Numbered from the stretch's first letter, positions 9,110-18,194 are shown. The stretch: 56,030 bases of DNA from Paludibacteraceae bacterium (GCA_905234835.1 CAJOIZ010000016.1:1-56030); one strand, 5' to 3'. The notes: generated by a model from the letters alone, not told the origin. Made by a program: numbers and translations.

Positions 9110-9193
9110 CATTTCCCCGCTATCGTATCAAAGCCCGAATCAAAAATTTGCAATTTGCAATTATAAACCATAAATCATAAATCATAAACTTGA

Positions 9194-9228
9194 AACTATC
9201 AACTTTCAACTATCAACTCTCAACTATA
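9194..9228. repeat. 7-bp AACTATC tandem repeat, 5 units
   Basis: AACTATC, AACTTTC, AACTATC, AACTCTC, AACTATA in a row. The same 7-mer array occurs at 27873-27907, with a short version near 9660-9673, so it is a dispersed microrepeat. Confidence 0.8.
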
Positions 9229-9319
9229 AAAAACTTTCCTTTTCTTAAGATTGGACAACTTTTTTATGCCCGATTTCCTAATAAAGTCGAAAAAAGAGTT
9301 TACTTTTCTTAAGAAGGTA

Positions 9320-9352
9320 TTGCATTTTGCCCAAAAATGTATTATCTTTGCA
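9320..9352 (+). promoter_or_regulatory. Bacteroidales-type promoter for a candidate non-coding RNA
   Basis: TTGC at 9320, a 19-base spacer, and TATCTTTG at 9343-9350, matching the Bacteroidota consensus. It differs by one base over 33 from the promoter at 9744-9776. The expected start of transcription is about 9355-9358, at the first hairpin of the structured segment. Confidence 0.8.
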
Positions 9353-9354
9353 CG

Positions 9355-9600
9355 TCATTTCAGTGGAAATGATCTCACGCCGTGAGGCGTATTACAAGTG
9401 GCAGTCAGACGTGTTATCCGCCTTGTGCACAGGCGGATAAGGACGGGAAGGAACATCGATCGTACAGGATGTTTTCTTTTTTCTGTTTCTGTTTCTGTTC
9501 GTGTAACAGAGTGCCATCACCTATGTACGACGTTTGCCGCAACATGGCGCTGCGGAACGGCGGGGCGGATTGCAGCTCTCCGCACCCAAACTGCAAGTGA
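9355..9600 (+). ncRNA. Candidate structured non-coding RNA (family unknown; 3' end uncertain)
   Basis: The segment follows a strong promoter and has no convincing ORF. It can form hairpins TCATTTC/GAAATGA (9355-9372), CTCAC/GTGAG (9374-9386) and a perfect 10-bp stem TTATCCGCCT/AGGCGGATAA (9414-9440) whose 7-base loop contains the palindrome GTGCAC, suitable for kissing dimers. CACG (9351) can pair with CGTG (9410) to close the first part. Further downstream are CTGTT/AACAG and TTGCAG/CTGCAA pairings. I compared it by eye with 6S, SRP, RNase P and tmRNA cores and saw no match. It could instead be a long leader of the metal-efflux operon, but that has its own promoter. Confidence 0.5.
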
Positions 9601-9698
9601 TCTTTGACGTATTGGTTGCGGACGAATGGGTGGATTTGAAACCATAAACCATAAATCATCAACTATCAACTATAAAAGCCAAACTCCTAACCCAACAA

Positions 9699-9733
9699 AT
9701 TTGCAATTTGCAATTTGAAATTTGAAATTTTAT
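9699..9733. repeat. 7-bp ATTTGCA/ATTTGAA tandem repeat, 5 units
   Basis: Five 7-base units directly in front of the second promoter. Shorter pieces of the same repeat lie near 8931 and 9147. Confidence 0.75.
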
Positions 9734-9743
9734 TAAGTAGCTC

Positions 9744-9776
9744 TTGCATTTCGCCCAAAAATGTATTATCTTTGCA
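9744..9776 (+). promoter_or_regulatory. Promoter for the CDF/mntP metal-efflux genes
   Basis: TTGC, a 19-base spacer and TATCTTTG, one base different from the promoter 424 bases upstream. It leaves a leader of only about 25 bases before the GTG start of the transporter. Confidence 0.8.
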
Positions 9777-9806
9777 GCAAATTTCGGGGAATAGGTTTTC
9801 GTCCGT

Positions 9807-10715
9807 GTGAACAGGGAAAAAGAGATAGTGCGTATTACCCTTTGGGGAACAGTGGTCAATGTACTGCTGACCGCGGTTAAGTTCGTTGCGGGCGTTATTG
9901 GCTGCTCGGCGGCAATGATTGCCGACGCGGTTCACTCGCTGACGGACCTGCTGACGGACTTTGTGGTGCTGTTGTTCGTGAAGATCAGTTACCGTCCGGC
10001 GGATGCCGAACACCCGTACGGACACGGCAAGTACGAAACGCTTGCCACAACGATGGTTGCTATTGCACTGCTGGCGGCTGGTGGCTTGCTGCTGGCGGGA
10101 GGGATAGAGAGGATTATGTCCGCCCTGCGCGGCGAAGAACTGGCTCTCCCCGGTAGGATTGCGCTGTGGGCGGCACTCATCAGTATTGCGGCAAAGGAGA
10201 CGATCTACTGGTTCACCGTCCGTGTTGCCCGCCGTACTGAATCGCAGGCACTGGAAGCGAACGCATGGCACCATCGCACAGACGCGCTGTCGTCTGTAGC
10301 CACTGCGCTCGGTATAGGTGGCGCGCTGTTGTTCGGAGGCAGATGGGCGGTGCTGGACCCGGTAGCAGCGGTCTTAGTGAGCGTCTTTATCCTTGTCGCC
10401 GCAGGCAAACTGCTGCACGAAGCAGTACAGGAACTGCTTGAGAAACGCCTGCCCGAAGAGGTGGAGAACGAGATTCGCGCTATCGTGGCGCAGGACGGCG
10501 AGATGAAGGAACTGCACAAATTGCGCACACGCCGTGTGGGTAATGTCTGTTCGATAGAGATGCACCTTCGTATGCCCGGCAGTGTGTCGCTGAACGAGGC
10601 ACATCGCCATAGTATGGACTTGGAACGGCGGTTGCGCGAACGGTTCGGACAGAACACGATGATCTCCATTCATCTTGAGCCGCTGAAAGTGAACGGCATT
10701 TACCAGCCTTGCTGA
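9807..10715 (+). CDS. Cation diffusion facilitator family transporter
   Basis: Inner-membrane proton/metal antiporter that exports divalent cations such as zinc, iron or manganese. It has several transmembrane helices with the metal-site pattern DAVHSLTDLLTD (helix II) and a second HxxxD-type site, HHRTDALSS, in helix V, plus the AEHPYGHGKYE loop and a soluble C-terminal domain (LHKLRTRRVGNVCSIEMHL). Length 302 aa is normal. The start is a GTG 25-30 bases after the predicted transcription start. mntP follows after 32 bases, so both probably share one transcript and a metal-homeostasis role. The metal is not resolvable from sequence. Confidence 0.9.
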   Translation: MNREKEIVRITLWGTVVNVLLTAVKFVAGVIGCSAAMIADAVHSLTDLLTDFVVLLFVKISYRPADAEHPYGHGKYETLATTMVAIALLAAGGLLLAGGIERIMSALRGEELALPGRIALWAALISIAAKETIYWFTVRVARRTESQALEANAWHHRTDALSSVATALGIGGALLFGGRWAVLDPVAAVLVSVFILVAAGKLLHEAVQELLEKRLPEEVENEIRAIVAQDGEMKELHKLRTRRVGNVCSIEMHLRMPGSVSLNEAHRHSMDLERRLRERFGQNTMISIHLEPLKVNGIYQPC

Positions 10716-10747
10716 CCTGCTGCTCCCCTTTGGATAAATATAGTAAC

Positions 10748-11296
10748 ATGACTCTTTGGGACATCATACTGCTCGCTATCGGATTGGCAATGGACTGTTT
10801 CTCTGTTTCAGTGGTACAGAGCATCTGCTCGCAAGGTGGACGTTTCCGACTTCCTGCAATGGTGATATGGATGATTGTGGCGTTCGGACTGTTCCAGGGG
10901 GCAATGCCTCTTATCGGGTACTACGCAGGAGGAGTGGCGGAAGACTTTGTGAACCGATATGCGGGATGGGTGGCATTGGTCCTGCTCGGTTTCATTGGTG
11001 GCAAGATGATTTGGGACAGCTTTCACGAAGAAGAACATACACATCAGTTGAACTTCTGGTACGTTCTTCTGTTAGCCGTTGCAACGAGTATTGATGCTGC
11101 CGTTTCGGGCATACTGTTTGTTCCTGTATCCGAACTGCTGTGGGAAGCAGTAGCGATAATCGCTTTCACCAGTTCCTTGTTCTCGCTGATAGGATACGTG
11201 TTGGGGCATTACATTGGCAGACTGCCTTTCAATGCGGAAAGGGTTGGTGGAATTATTTTGGTGCTGATTGGGTTGAAAATATGTTTCTTGTCTTAA
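10748..11296 (+). CDS. mntP: Manganese efflux pump MntP
   Basis: Small six-helix membrane protein that exports Mn2+. The two repeat halves show GLAMDCFSVSVVQSI and ATSIDAAVSGILF, each with the conserved aspartate of the family, and helices such as WVALVLLGFIGGKMIW. The 182-aa length is typical. The ATG at 10748 matches the usual N-terminus (MTLWDIILLAIGLAMD); an upstream in-frame TTG would add a non-conserved tail. It is co-directional with and close to the CDF gene. Confidence 0.9.
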   Translation: MTLWDIILLAIGLAMDCFSVSVVQSICSQGGRFRLPAMVIWMIVAFGLFQGAMPLIGYYAGGVAEDFVNRYAGWVALVLLGFIGGKMIWDSFHEEEHTHQLNFWYVLLLAVATSIDAAVSGILFVPVSELLWEAVAIIAFTSSLFSLIGYVLGHYIGRLPFNAERVGGIILVLIGLKICFLS

Positions 11297-11321
11297 TCAC
11301 TTTTGTAAAGATGGTATTGGT

Positions 11322-12515
11322 ATGAATAAAGTTGTATCCGTTTATCTGACACTCTTGCGGCACGCTGTTATGGGTGAGCCGTTGAAGGACTTCTCTTTCT
11401 CGTTTAACGAACAGGAATGGAAAGAGTTTGCCGCTTTGGTCTATCGGCAGGGGACTGCGGGATTGGTTTTCAATGAGGTGTTGGGACGCAAAGACGCTGT
11501 GCCGGAAGACTTGCGGATGGAGATGCGCAGCACCTGTGCGAGGCAGATGATGCAGCAGCCGCGGTTGCAGGACCTGCTGAAAACCACCTTCACCGTCTTG
11601 CAGCAGGCAGGCTTGCACCCCGTTCTACTCAAAGGCTTTGGGCTGGCGGAACTGTATCCTCGTCCCGAGTTGCGGTCGTGGGGCGACTTGGACGTGTATG
11701 TAGGTCCCGACCAGTACCATGAAGCAGCAGGCGTACTGCGGAAAGCGTTCCCCGATTCACGCCACCATGACGAGGAATGGGAGGAGTTGAAGCACTACAA
11801 CTTTGTGCTGCCGGATGGCATGGTGGAGATGCACCGCGTCAGCGTGAAGATGGAGCATCCCAAAGACAAGAAGGTCTATTACGCTTTGGAGCGCGAGGCG
11901 ATGAAGCCAGAAAGGGTGGAACACCTGACTCTTCGTGAACCGGCAATGCAGATTGACATACCTGAAGGGAGATTCAATATGCTCTTCACCTTCCTGCACG
12001 CATGGAACCACTTTGTAGAAGAGGGACTGGGCATGAAGCAGTTGTGCGATGTCTGTCTGCTGGCGCGCAAGACCTATGAAAAGGAAAGACAGAGCAAGGA
12101 AGACTATACAGACTATATGCTGCGCAACCTGAAAGCCCTTCGTCTAATGCAGCCGTGGCAACTGATTGGATACGTGCTGGTGGAGTATATGCACCTGCCG
12201 GAAGAGATGTGGCCTGGCTATCAAAGAGAGAGTAGATGGCTGAAGAAGCATGGCGAATTGTTCTTCCGTCGTGTAATGGAAGAAGGTGTGTTGCGAGAAG
12301 AGGCGGCGGAAAAGATGAAAACACGCTATGAAGACCGAGAGAAGAATCTGCGAATGCCGTTACTCCTACGCAAATTAAAAACCCTTCGTCTCCGCATTGC
12401 GTCCAGCCAATGGCTGCGTGTCTATTCGGACGAGTATGCGCGTCACATGTTGGCAACCGCCGTCTATCGGGGTATCAAACGGCTGTTCAAAAAGGACGAA
12501 GTAGTGCTGTATTAG
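11322..12515 (+). CDS. Nucleotidyltransferase family protein (PF14907-like)
   Basis: Protein of the NTP_transf_5 family (397 aa). Visible motif: VLLKGFGLAELYPRPELRSWGDLDVYV (about 105-131), where the GDLD acidic pair would bind metal-NTP, preceded by a helical domain. Such proteins are often near polysaccharide genes, but none is seen here. It starts 25 bases after mntP and may be in the same transcript. Substrate unknown. Confidence 0.75.
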   Translation: MNKVVSVYLTLLRHAVMGEPLKDFSFSFNEQEWKEFAALVYRQGTAGLVFNEVLGRKDAVPEDLRMEMRSTCARQMMQQPRLQDLLKTTFTVLQQAGLHPVLLKGFGLAELYPRPELRSWGDLDVYVGPDQYHEAAGVLRKAFPDSRHHDEEWEELKHYNFVLPDGMVEMHRVSVKMEHPKDKKVYYALEREAMKPERVEHLTLREPAMQIDIPEGRFNMLFTFLHAWNHFVEEGLGMKQLCDVCLLARKTYEKERQSKEDYTDYMLRNLKALRLMQPWQLIGYVLVEYMHLPEEMWPGYQRESRWLKKHGELFFRRVMEEGVLREEAAEKMKTRYEDREKNLRMPLLLRKLKTLRLRIASSQWLRVYSDEYARHMLATAVYRGIKRLFKKDEVVLY

Positions 12516-12554
12516 CCTCTTCGTCCAATCAGGTAAGGGATTCTTTCTGCAAAA

Positions 12555-13154
12555 TCAAAGGTACGGATTGTACGCTTTCTCGTGCGCGATGGTGGTAGGA
12601 TAGGCGTGACCGGGATAAACAGTTGTGTTGTCTGGCAGTCTCATCAGGCAATGAAGTGATTGCAGCAACAGACCGGTATCGCCTCCGGGCAGGTCGGTTC
12701 TGCCAATAGACTCCTGAAACAGGGTGTCGCCTGTGAATAGAATACCATCCTCCTGAAAGTAGTAGCAAACGCTGTCTTCCTTGTGTCCGGGGGTGGTGAT
12801 AACGAATGGAGAAGGAAAGCCGTTCTGTGTAAACACATCGTTGGCAGCAGCAGTTGCCTCTCTGTTCTTTTCAAAGCAGAACTCCCGCAATCCTTGTTCG
12901 TAGTTCATACCGAACACGGGAACGGTGGGGTAGTGCTGTCGGAAGAAGTCCAATCCGCATATATGGTCGGGGTGTGCGTGAGTGATGAGGACGGACACTG
13001 GCTGAAGACTGTTCTTCTTTAGATAGTCCGCCATCCGCTGTTCTTCGTTTTCTCCGTACATGCCGGGGTCAAGCACAAAGCATTGTCCTTGTCCGTTGTC
13101 CACGACGTATGTACACTCGCGGTACGGATTGAAATAGAAAGTCTTGATAGTCAT
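12555..13154 (-). CDS. MBL-fold metallo-hydrolase (glyoxalase II-like)
   Basis: Zinc hydrolase of the metallo-beta-lactamase fold. Motif HAHPDH (in LITHAHPDHICGLDFF) is the zinc-site signature; TPGHKEDSVCYYF, FTGDTLFQ and YPGHAYPTTIAHE supply further ligands. At about 199 aa it is the small form seen across Bacteroidales. I used the internal start MTIKTFYFNPYRECTYVV, where family similarity begins; an in-frame ATG 21 bases upstream is possible. Substrate is not known; hydroxyacylglutathione hydrolase is only a guess. It converges with the nucleotidyltransferase gene. Confidence 0.85.
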   Translation of the reverse strand: MTIKTFYFNPYRECTYVVDNGQGQCFVLDPGMYGENEEQRMADYLKKNSLQPVSVLITHAHPDHICGLDFFRQHYPTVPVFGMNYEQGLREFCFEKNREATAAANDVFTQNGFPSPFVITTPGHKEDSVCYYFQEDGILFTGDTLFQESIGRTDLPGGDTGLLLQSLHCLMRLPDNTTVYPGHAYPTTIAHEKAYNPYL

Positions 13155-13159
13155 AACAG

Positions 13160-13266
13160 ATAAACTTCTAAACACTTAAACAACTAAACAATTATTAAAC
13201 ATCTAAACAACTCCTAAACACATAACCCTTTTTACAACCTCTAAACTCCTAAACATCTAAACGCCT
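13160..13266. repeat. TAAAC-rich degenerate short repeats
   Basis: About ten TAAAC motifs spaced irregularly by 8-12 bases between the MBL gene start and the rsmG stop. Similar TAAAC-rich DNA lies near 9000-9045. No coding or structural role visible. Confidence 0.65.
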
Positions 13267-13270
13267 AAAC

Positions 13271-13888
13271 TCAAAGCGGTACATAGATAACATACTTCTC
13301 GTCAAACCACTCGTTGTCGAAAAACTTGTGGATTGGGGTCACTTCAACGGTTTTCTTGAATGGTTCTGTTTCCGTACCGATTTTGCCGCCCTTGAGAACT
13401 ATCACTCCGTTCGGCATTGCATTATGATGACGGTGATGAACGTTCTTCCGGACGAGTTTTACCAAATCGGGCAGAGGCATAACGGCGCGGCTGACTACGA
13501 AATCGAACTGCTGCTTCACATCTTCCACACGGGTTTGAAAGCAGGTGACGTTGGTCAAGTTCAATTGATGTGCTATATCTTCCGCCACACGTATTTTCTT
13601 ACCGATGGAGTCAATGAGTGTGAACTGGCATTCGGGGAAAAGAATTGCTAACGGTATGCCTGGAAAACCGCCTCCAGTCCCGACATCCAAAATAGTTGTG
13701 CCGGATGTAAAATGAAGCACCTTCGCGATGGCAAGGGAGTGGAGTAGGTGGTGAAGTTCAAGAAAGTCGATGTCCTTACGCGAAATAAGGTTGATTTTCT
13801 CGTTCCATTCGGGATATAACCGTTCAGCAGCAGCCAATTGTGACTGCTGCTGAACCGACAAGTCGAAAAACTTTAGGATTTCGGTCAT
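13271..13888 (-). CDS. rsmG: 16S rRNA (guanine527-N7)-methyltransferase RsmG
   Basis: SAM-dependent enzyme that methylates G527 of 16S rRNA. The SAM-binding motif ILDVGTGGGFPGIPLAI (about 66-82) and the following LIDSIGKKIRVAEDIA are characteristic; FDFVVSRAVMPL supplies the later conserved segment. At 205 aa it is the usual length. It follows yebC by 3 bases on the same strand, so the two are co-transcribed. Confidence 0.95.
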   Translation of the reverse strand: MTEILKFFDLSVQQQSQLAAAERLYPEWNEKINLISRKDIDFLELHHLLHSLAIAKVLHFTSGTTILDVGTGGGFPGIPLAILFPECQFTLIDSIGKKIRVAEDIAHQLNLTNVTCFQTRVEDVKQQFDFVVSRAVMPLPDLVKLVRKNVHHRHHNAMPNGVIVLKGGKIGTETEPFKKTVEVTPIHKFFDNEWFDEKYVIYVPL

Positions 13889-13891
13889 AAC

Positions 13892-14611
13892 TTAGTCCGC
13901 CATATTGGTAAAGACGTTCTGCACGTCCTCGTCCTCCTCAATCTTGTCAATGAGCTTCTGCACGGACTCGCGTTGTTCGTCGGTGAGTTGCTTGTAATCA
14001 TTGGGGATGCGGACAAATTCGCAGGACTGGATTTCGAAGCCGTGGTCCTCAAGGTACTTCTGCATACCGCTGTACTGGTCGAAGTCGGAATAGATGACGA
14101 TGGTGTTCTCTTCCTCGTCCACGCCGAGTTCCTCCACACCGAAGTCAATAAGTTCGAGTTCCAGTTCATCAAGGTCTACATCGTCCTTGCGGGTAATGGT
14201 GAAGCAGGCTTTGCGGTCAAAGAGGAACTGCAGGCAGCCCTGTGTGCCGAGGTTGCCACCGTGCTTGGTAAAGTAGGAGCGTATGTTAGCTACGGTGCGC
14301 ATGTGGTTGTCGGTCGCCGTTTCGATGAAGATGGCTATGCCGTGAGGGCCGTAGCCTTCGTAATTGATCTCCTTGTAGCCTTCAGCGTTCTTGTCGGTGG
14401 CTTTCTTGATGGCGCGATCGATATTCTCTTTGGGCATGTTCTCGCGTTTGCACTGCTGAATGAGCATACGCAGACGGGGGTTGCCGTCAGGGTCGGCTCC
14501 GCCTTCGCGGGCGGCGATGGTAATCTCTTTTCCAAGTTTGGTGAACGTGCGGGCCATGTGACCCCAGCGTTTGAGCTTGGTCGCTTTGCGGTATTCAAAT
14601 GCTCTTCCCAT
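13892..14611 (-). CDS. YebC/PmpR family protein
   Basis: Conserved three-domain protein. Family members are described as DNA-binding regulators and, more recently, as translation factors that relieve stalls at proline runs. N-terminus MGRAFEYRKATKLKRWGHMA, the GGADPDGNPRLRMLIQQCK segment and the HGIAIFIETATDNHMRT core are clear. 239 aa is typical. It lies directly upstream of rsmG in one transcript. Confidence 0.93.
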   Translation of the reverse strand: MGRAFEYRKATKLKRWGHMARTFTKLGKEITIAAREGGADPDGNPRLRMLIQQCKRENMPKENIDRAIKKATDKNAEGYKEINYEGYGPHGIAIFIETATDNHMRTVANIRSYFTKHGGNLGTQGCLQFLFDRKACFTITRKDDVDLDELELELIDFGVEELGVDEEENTIVIYSDFDQYSGMQKYLEDHGFEIQSCEFVRIPNDYKQLTDEQRESVQKLIDKIEEDEDVQNVFTNMAD

Positions 14612-14645
14612 AGTATAGATGTTTAGTTAAAAGTCGTTATGGTTA

Positions 14646-16163
14646 TTAGAGGTTGGTGTTGGTAGGTATGCTGTTGTCGTCCACGTCTTTCACGTAGATG
14701 CGCTTTTTAGCGGTGCTGGGGTTGGTGCCGAACACGATGGTTACACCGATGCCGAGATTGATCTGCTGCGCTTTGTACGGTACGGTGAACGAGGAGTTCG
14801 CATATTTGACATCAGCATACGAGAATGGAATATAGTCGGTCATCAGCGTCAGGTTAAGTCCGTCGTATGGCATGAAACTGAATCCGAGACCCATAGAACT
14901 CCAGCGTCCGTTCATAAACGAATAACTCAGGGCAAGGTTGAACCAATTGACAGGACGCAGAGCCAGACCGAGGGTTACTTCTTCGTAAACGCGGCGGTTG
15001 CGGAACTGTGTCTGTGAATATACGCCGATGCCGAACTTGTTTTCCCAGAAATTGGCATCCAATCCGACGTGCAGGCGTGTGTTGGTCATACGTGCAACCC
15101 CATTGGCACCTGTCCGATTACCCACAAGACTGTTCTGCGCGAAAGAAGAAACGTATGAGCCTATCGTATCGAGGATGGCATTAAAGCCTGTGTTCTGCTC
15201 ATCGGCTGTGCTATTGTTGATTTCGCTGTAGTGCATCACCGGTCCTGTATAGACGGTATCTCCTTTAACGGAATAGGTGGCAGATTTCCAGTATACAAAA
15301 CCGAGGTCGGTAACCGATACGGCTATTTGCAACTGCTCAACAGGTTTGTATGTGAAGCCCAAATCAACTGCTCCGCCGAACCCTTGCGGTTTAAGATAAC
15401 TGCGGATATCTGTGGGGAGACTTCCGCCCAATCCTGAGAATCCGTTCTTGTCTAATCGGTCGGGCATACTCAACGGTGCGGCTATGTTGATGTCGCCGTT
15501 GATACTGGCCTGCAGTTGGTCGGGGTACATCTTTAGATAGGCGGTGTTGGTGCGCAGGTCAGCAAAGGCGTGACCGTACAGGAACTTCAGTTTTCCGCCG
15601 ACGGTCCATTTCTTGTCGATCTTGCGGCTGTAACCGGCAGACAGTTCAGCGTAGGCGTTGATGTTCATCGCCAGCGACTTGAGGCTGACCGTTCTGCCCC
15701 CTGTTTCGTCTAAACCGCCATTGAGTATGCCGAATACATCCCCCGGCAGAACGACGGTGCCTTCGATTTTCTCGTTTAGACCAACGTAGAAATAGCCCAA
15801 TGTGTCTTTGGTACGTGCACCGAAGTTGAGCAGTGCCAGTTCGGCGTTGGTGGTAAGGCGCAGGTCGTTTTTGAGGCGATTGGATAGTTTATCTGCCTCG
15901 CCTGGATAAAGACCTGTTATATACTTGCCGTCTTTCTTATAGATAAGGTCGCTGAAAGAAAGTGCGTTGTTTCCCACAGACAGAGATGTGTAGTGTAGGG
16001 GGCTGATGCCTACAAAAACATTGCTGACAGGTTGGAATGCGGGGTTGATTTTGTGCCGCATCGGAGCGTTTTCCAAGAAATAAAGGGTGTTGACTTCTTG
16101 AGCCTTAACCAGTGTTGTTCCCACCGTAAGGAGGGCAAGAATAGCAATCAATTGTTTTTTCAT
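14646..16163 (-). CDS. DUF5723 family outer-membrane protein
   Basis: Predicted beta-barrel outer-membrane protein of a Bacteroidota family (505 aa). It has a signal peptide (MKKQLIAILALLTVGTTLVKAQ), the family N-terminus NTLYFLENAPMRHKINPAFQP and many alternating amphipathic strands ending in GVTIVFG. It starts 18 bases after the lipoprotein gene stop, so the two probably form an operon. Function unknown. Confidence 0.8.
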   Translation of the reverse strand: MKKQLIAILALLTVGTTLVKAQEVNTLYFLENAPMRHKINPAFQPVSNVFVGISPLHYTSLSVGNNALSFSDLIYKKDGKYITGLYPGEADKLSNRLKNDLRLTTNAELALLNFGARTKDTLGYFYVGLNEKIEGTVVLPGDVFGILNGGLDETGGRTVSLKSLAMNINAYAELSAGYSRKIDKKWTVGGKLKFLYGHAFADLRTNTAYLKMYPDQLQASINGDINIAAPLSMPDRLDKNGFSGLGGSLPTDIRSYLKPQGFGGAVDLGFTYKPVEQLQIAVSVTDLGFVYWKSATYSVKGDTVYTGPVMHYSEINNSTADEQNTGFNAILDTIGSYVSSFAQNSLVGNRTGANGVARMTNTRLHVGLDANFWENKFGIGVYSQTQFRNRRVYEEVTLGLALRPVNWFNLALSYSFMNGRWSSMGLGFSFMPYDGLNLTLMTDYIPFSYADVKYANSSFTVPYKAQQINLGIGVTIVFGTNPSTAKKRIYVKDVDDNSIPTNTNL

Positions 16164-16181
16164 AGTTGTGTCCTCCTTTCT

Positions 16182-18101
16182 TTAGAATAGTTTCAAGATA
16201 GCCTCAACCGTAGCGGAAACACCCACGGTAATGTCCAAACCCGAACGTGTATAGATGGTTGCGTGTTGCGGGTTCTTGTCCACTGAAGCGGTGAAAACAA
16301 TCTTTTTTATGCTTTGCAGTTTGGCAAACTCTTCGTGCATGACGCGCAGAACGATGGTGTTGTCACCGGTCTTGGTCACCTTGCCGTTGCTGTCATATTC
16401 GGCGGGAGCTGGGATGGTTAGGTGGTGGGATTTGCTGCCATCGGCTTCACTAATCAAAGGAAGTTCAATTGCCTGACCTTTGTCGTCAAGGAGTTTATAG
16501 TCAGCCGAAATGACAAACGGGATGGAGTTCTTGGCATAGAGATAGAGGTAAATGGTGCCGTTGTTTACGGAGTCTAACCATTCAACGGAATTGGTAATAG
16601 AGTCAAAATTAACGCTGGAGAAATCAACGTCCACCGTGTCGGTGTATTCAATCTCAGAACCGTCACCTATGACGAACGGCACTACCGTTACGGCGTGAAG
16701 ATCAATCTTCGTGTTGTTCACAACGCGCAGTTGCGAAGCGATACCGAAGGTAGGATTATCTTTCGGACCAACGGTGATATCATACTCGTAACCGATGACA
16801 TCAGGACGGATATCAAACAGTTTGTCCACATCGCCGACGTGTGTACCGGGTTTGAATCCTGTGTATCCTACTATATATTCGTTCCTTGACCATTTGTCAA
16901 TGTTGTCTTTGTCAGGATCAATGCGTGTGGTTTCAGGATAAGCATCGTCATAGAGTTTCCAGATGGTGCTGTTACGGTCGCCGTTATCGCCGAACTTGGC
17001 CATAACAAACTCACCGATGGTGCCGTCGTCATTAGCCTGTGCTACGCCGATATGCTTGAGGTTAACATTGAGCGGGCAGCCTTCTTCCGTGCCGATTTGA
17101 TGCTCGGCAATAAGACGGATGGATGGATAGAGGAAGTGCATTTTCAGACGTTTGATGTCGTTCCATGCAGGCCACTCCTCTGCTAAAATCAGTGTGTCTT
17201 TGTCCTCCATCCAAGTGGACGGGTTGAAATAGCCGAACAGCGCATCGTATGTAAGCAGTTTCACATCGAAAGTATAATCGATGGCGGAAGTGGCATCCAC
17301 CGTGATAGCATGAGTCGTGAACAGGGAGAACTCAACAGTGAACGTTACCTCGTTAATCATATGTTCGCGGCGGTTGGTTTTGTTGGCGCCTGCTGACAAC
17401 AGACTGATGCTGAACTTTTTGATTTCTATAAAGGTGGTGTCGCCTTCCACGTGGAAAGGAAGATAAGCGTCTTTCATCTTTCCTCCTTTGCGTGTTTTGA
17501 ACTCTTTAGGCATAACGAGTTTGACCGACTGGATGTCTTCATCTTTCAGTCCGAAGTTAGTGGAGAGCAGCGTACTGAACCGCGCTATGGAAATCACCAT
17601 CGAGTCCACACGGTTTTCAAACTCGGGTGCGTTCAGGCTGTCTAACTTGACTGTCAGCGGGAAACTGAACTTGGCGGGTTTGCCGGCGGGTATCGTCATC
17701 TTGCCTCCTACGATGGGGTAACTGAGTTTCTGCGCCTGCTCGAAGACGTTCAAGCGTTCTTTGACGGGCAGCAGGAAATCGCCGATGTCAATGGGGTGGA
17801 AGTCGCGGGTGATATCAAACGTGTCGCGGAAGAAGAGCGTACTGTCCGAAATGTCTTTCAGTTGCTCGTCCTTGTCACCTGGCATCTTTGCATACATCCA
17901 TTCCAATTGTTCACTTTGACCCGTTTTGTCGCTTATGCCTAAAATCTCAGCCAATGGGGCCTTGATGGTGACAATCGGCGCGGCAATGCCGGTATTCACA
18001 TACATAGACGAGTCAACCTTGTCGAGTTCAATCTTTTCTTTGCAACCTGCCAATAAAGAGGCGATTGCAACCGACAAGAAGATTAGTTTTGTTTGTTTCA
18101 T
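16182..18101 (-). CDS. Large putative lipoprotein of unknown function
   Basis: Secreted protein with a lipobox: signal peptide MKQTKLIFLSVAIASLLAGC, lipidated Cys at about residue 20. The 639-aa mature part is rich in beta structure and acidic residues and has no enzyme motif I recognise. It is the first gene of a two-gene unit with the DUF5723 barrel protein and has its own promoter (18195-18222), so a surface partnership with that barrel is a reasonable inference. Confidence 0.75.
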   Translation of the reverse strand: MKQTKLIFLSVAIASLLAGCKEKIELDKVDSSMYVNTGIAAPIVTIKAPLAEILGISDKTGQSEQLEWMYAKMPGDKDEQLKDISDSTLFFRDTFDITRDFHPIDIGDFLLPVKERLNVFEQAQKLSYPIVGGKMTIPAGKPAKFSFPLTVKLDSLNAPEFENRVDSMVISIARFSTLLSTNFGLKDEDIQSVKLVMPKEFKTRKGGKMKDAYLPFHVEGDTTFIEIKKFSISLLSAGANKTNRREHMINEVTFTVEFSLFTTHAITVDATSAIDYTFDVKLLTYDALFGYFNPSTWMEDKDTLILAEEWPAWNDIKRLKMHFLYPSIRLIAEHQIGTEEGCPLNVNLKHIGVAQANDDGTIGEFVMAKFGDNGDRNSTIWKLYDDAYPETTRIDPDKDNIDKWSRNEYIVGYTGFKPGTHVGDVDKLFDIRPDVIGYEYDITVGPKDNPTFGIASQLRVVNNTKIDLHAVTVVPFVIGDGSEIEYTDTVDVDFSSVNFDSITNSVEWLDSVNNGTIYLYLYAKNSIPFVISADYKLLDDKGQAIELPLISEADGSKSHHLTIPAPAEYDSNGKVTKTGDNTIVLRVMHEEFAKLQSIKKIVFTASVDKNPQHATIYTRSGLDITVGVSATVEAILKLF

Positions 18102-18194
18102 ACGTAATTATTTTGTATTGGTTTTCTTATTTATTTTCGCTTCATATCTGTACGTTACCGTACTTTTTGATAGTTCTCACACATTTTAGCGGCG

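Larger units (their letters stand above)
8778..9319. other. Gene-free, repeat-rich AT-rich stretch
   Basis: No supportable gene on either strand. It holds a run of TAAAC-rich short repeats (about 8940-9045), a 10-bp array (9050-9109), a TTTGCAA-rich piece (about 9147), a 7-bp AACTATC array (9194-9228), and two copies of CTTTTCTTAAGA (9239-9250 and 9303-9314) in front of the next promoter. Confidence 0.7.

Noticed and set aside
9355..9600. 6S RNA, SRP RNA, RNase P RNA, tmRNA or a Mn riboswitch
   Set aside because: None of the core motifs I know for these families is visible, and the promoter for CDF-mntP lies downstream of the segment.
9382..9607. Small ORFs of 69-72 codons over the candidate RNA
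   Set aside because: Two overlapping frames are open, both cysteine- or arginine-rich without family resemblance; they look like chance readings of a GC-rich structured region.
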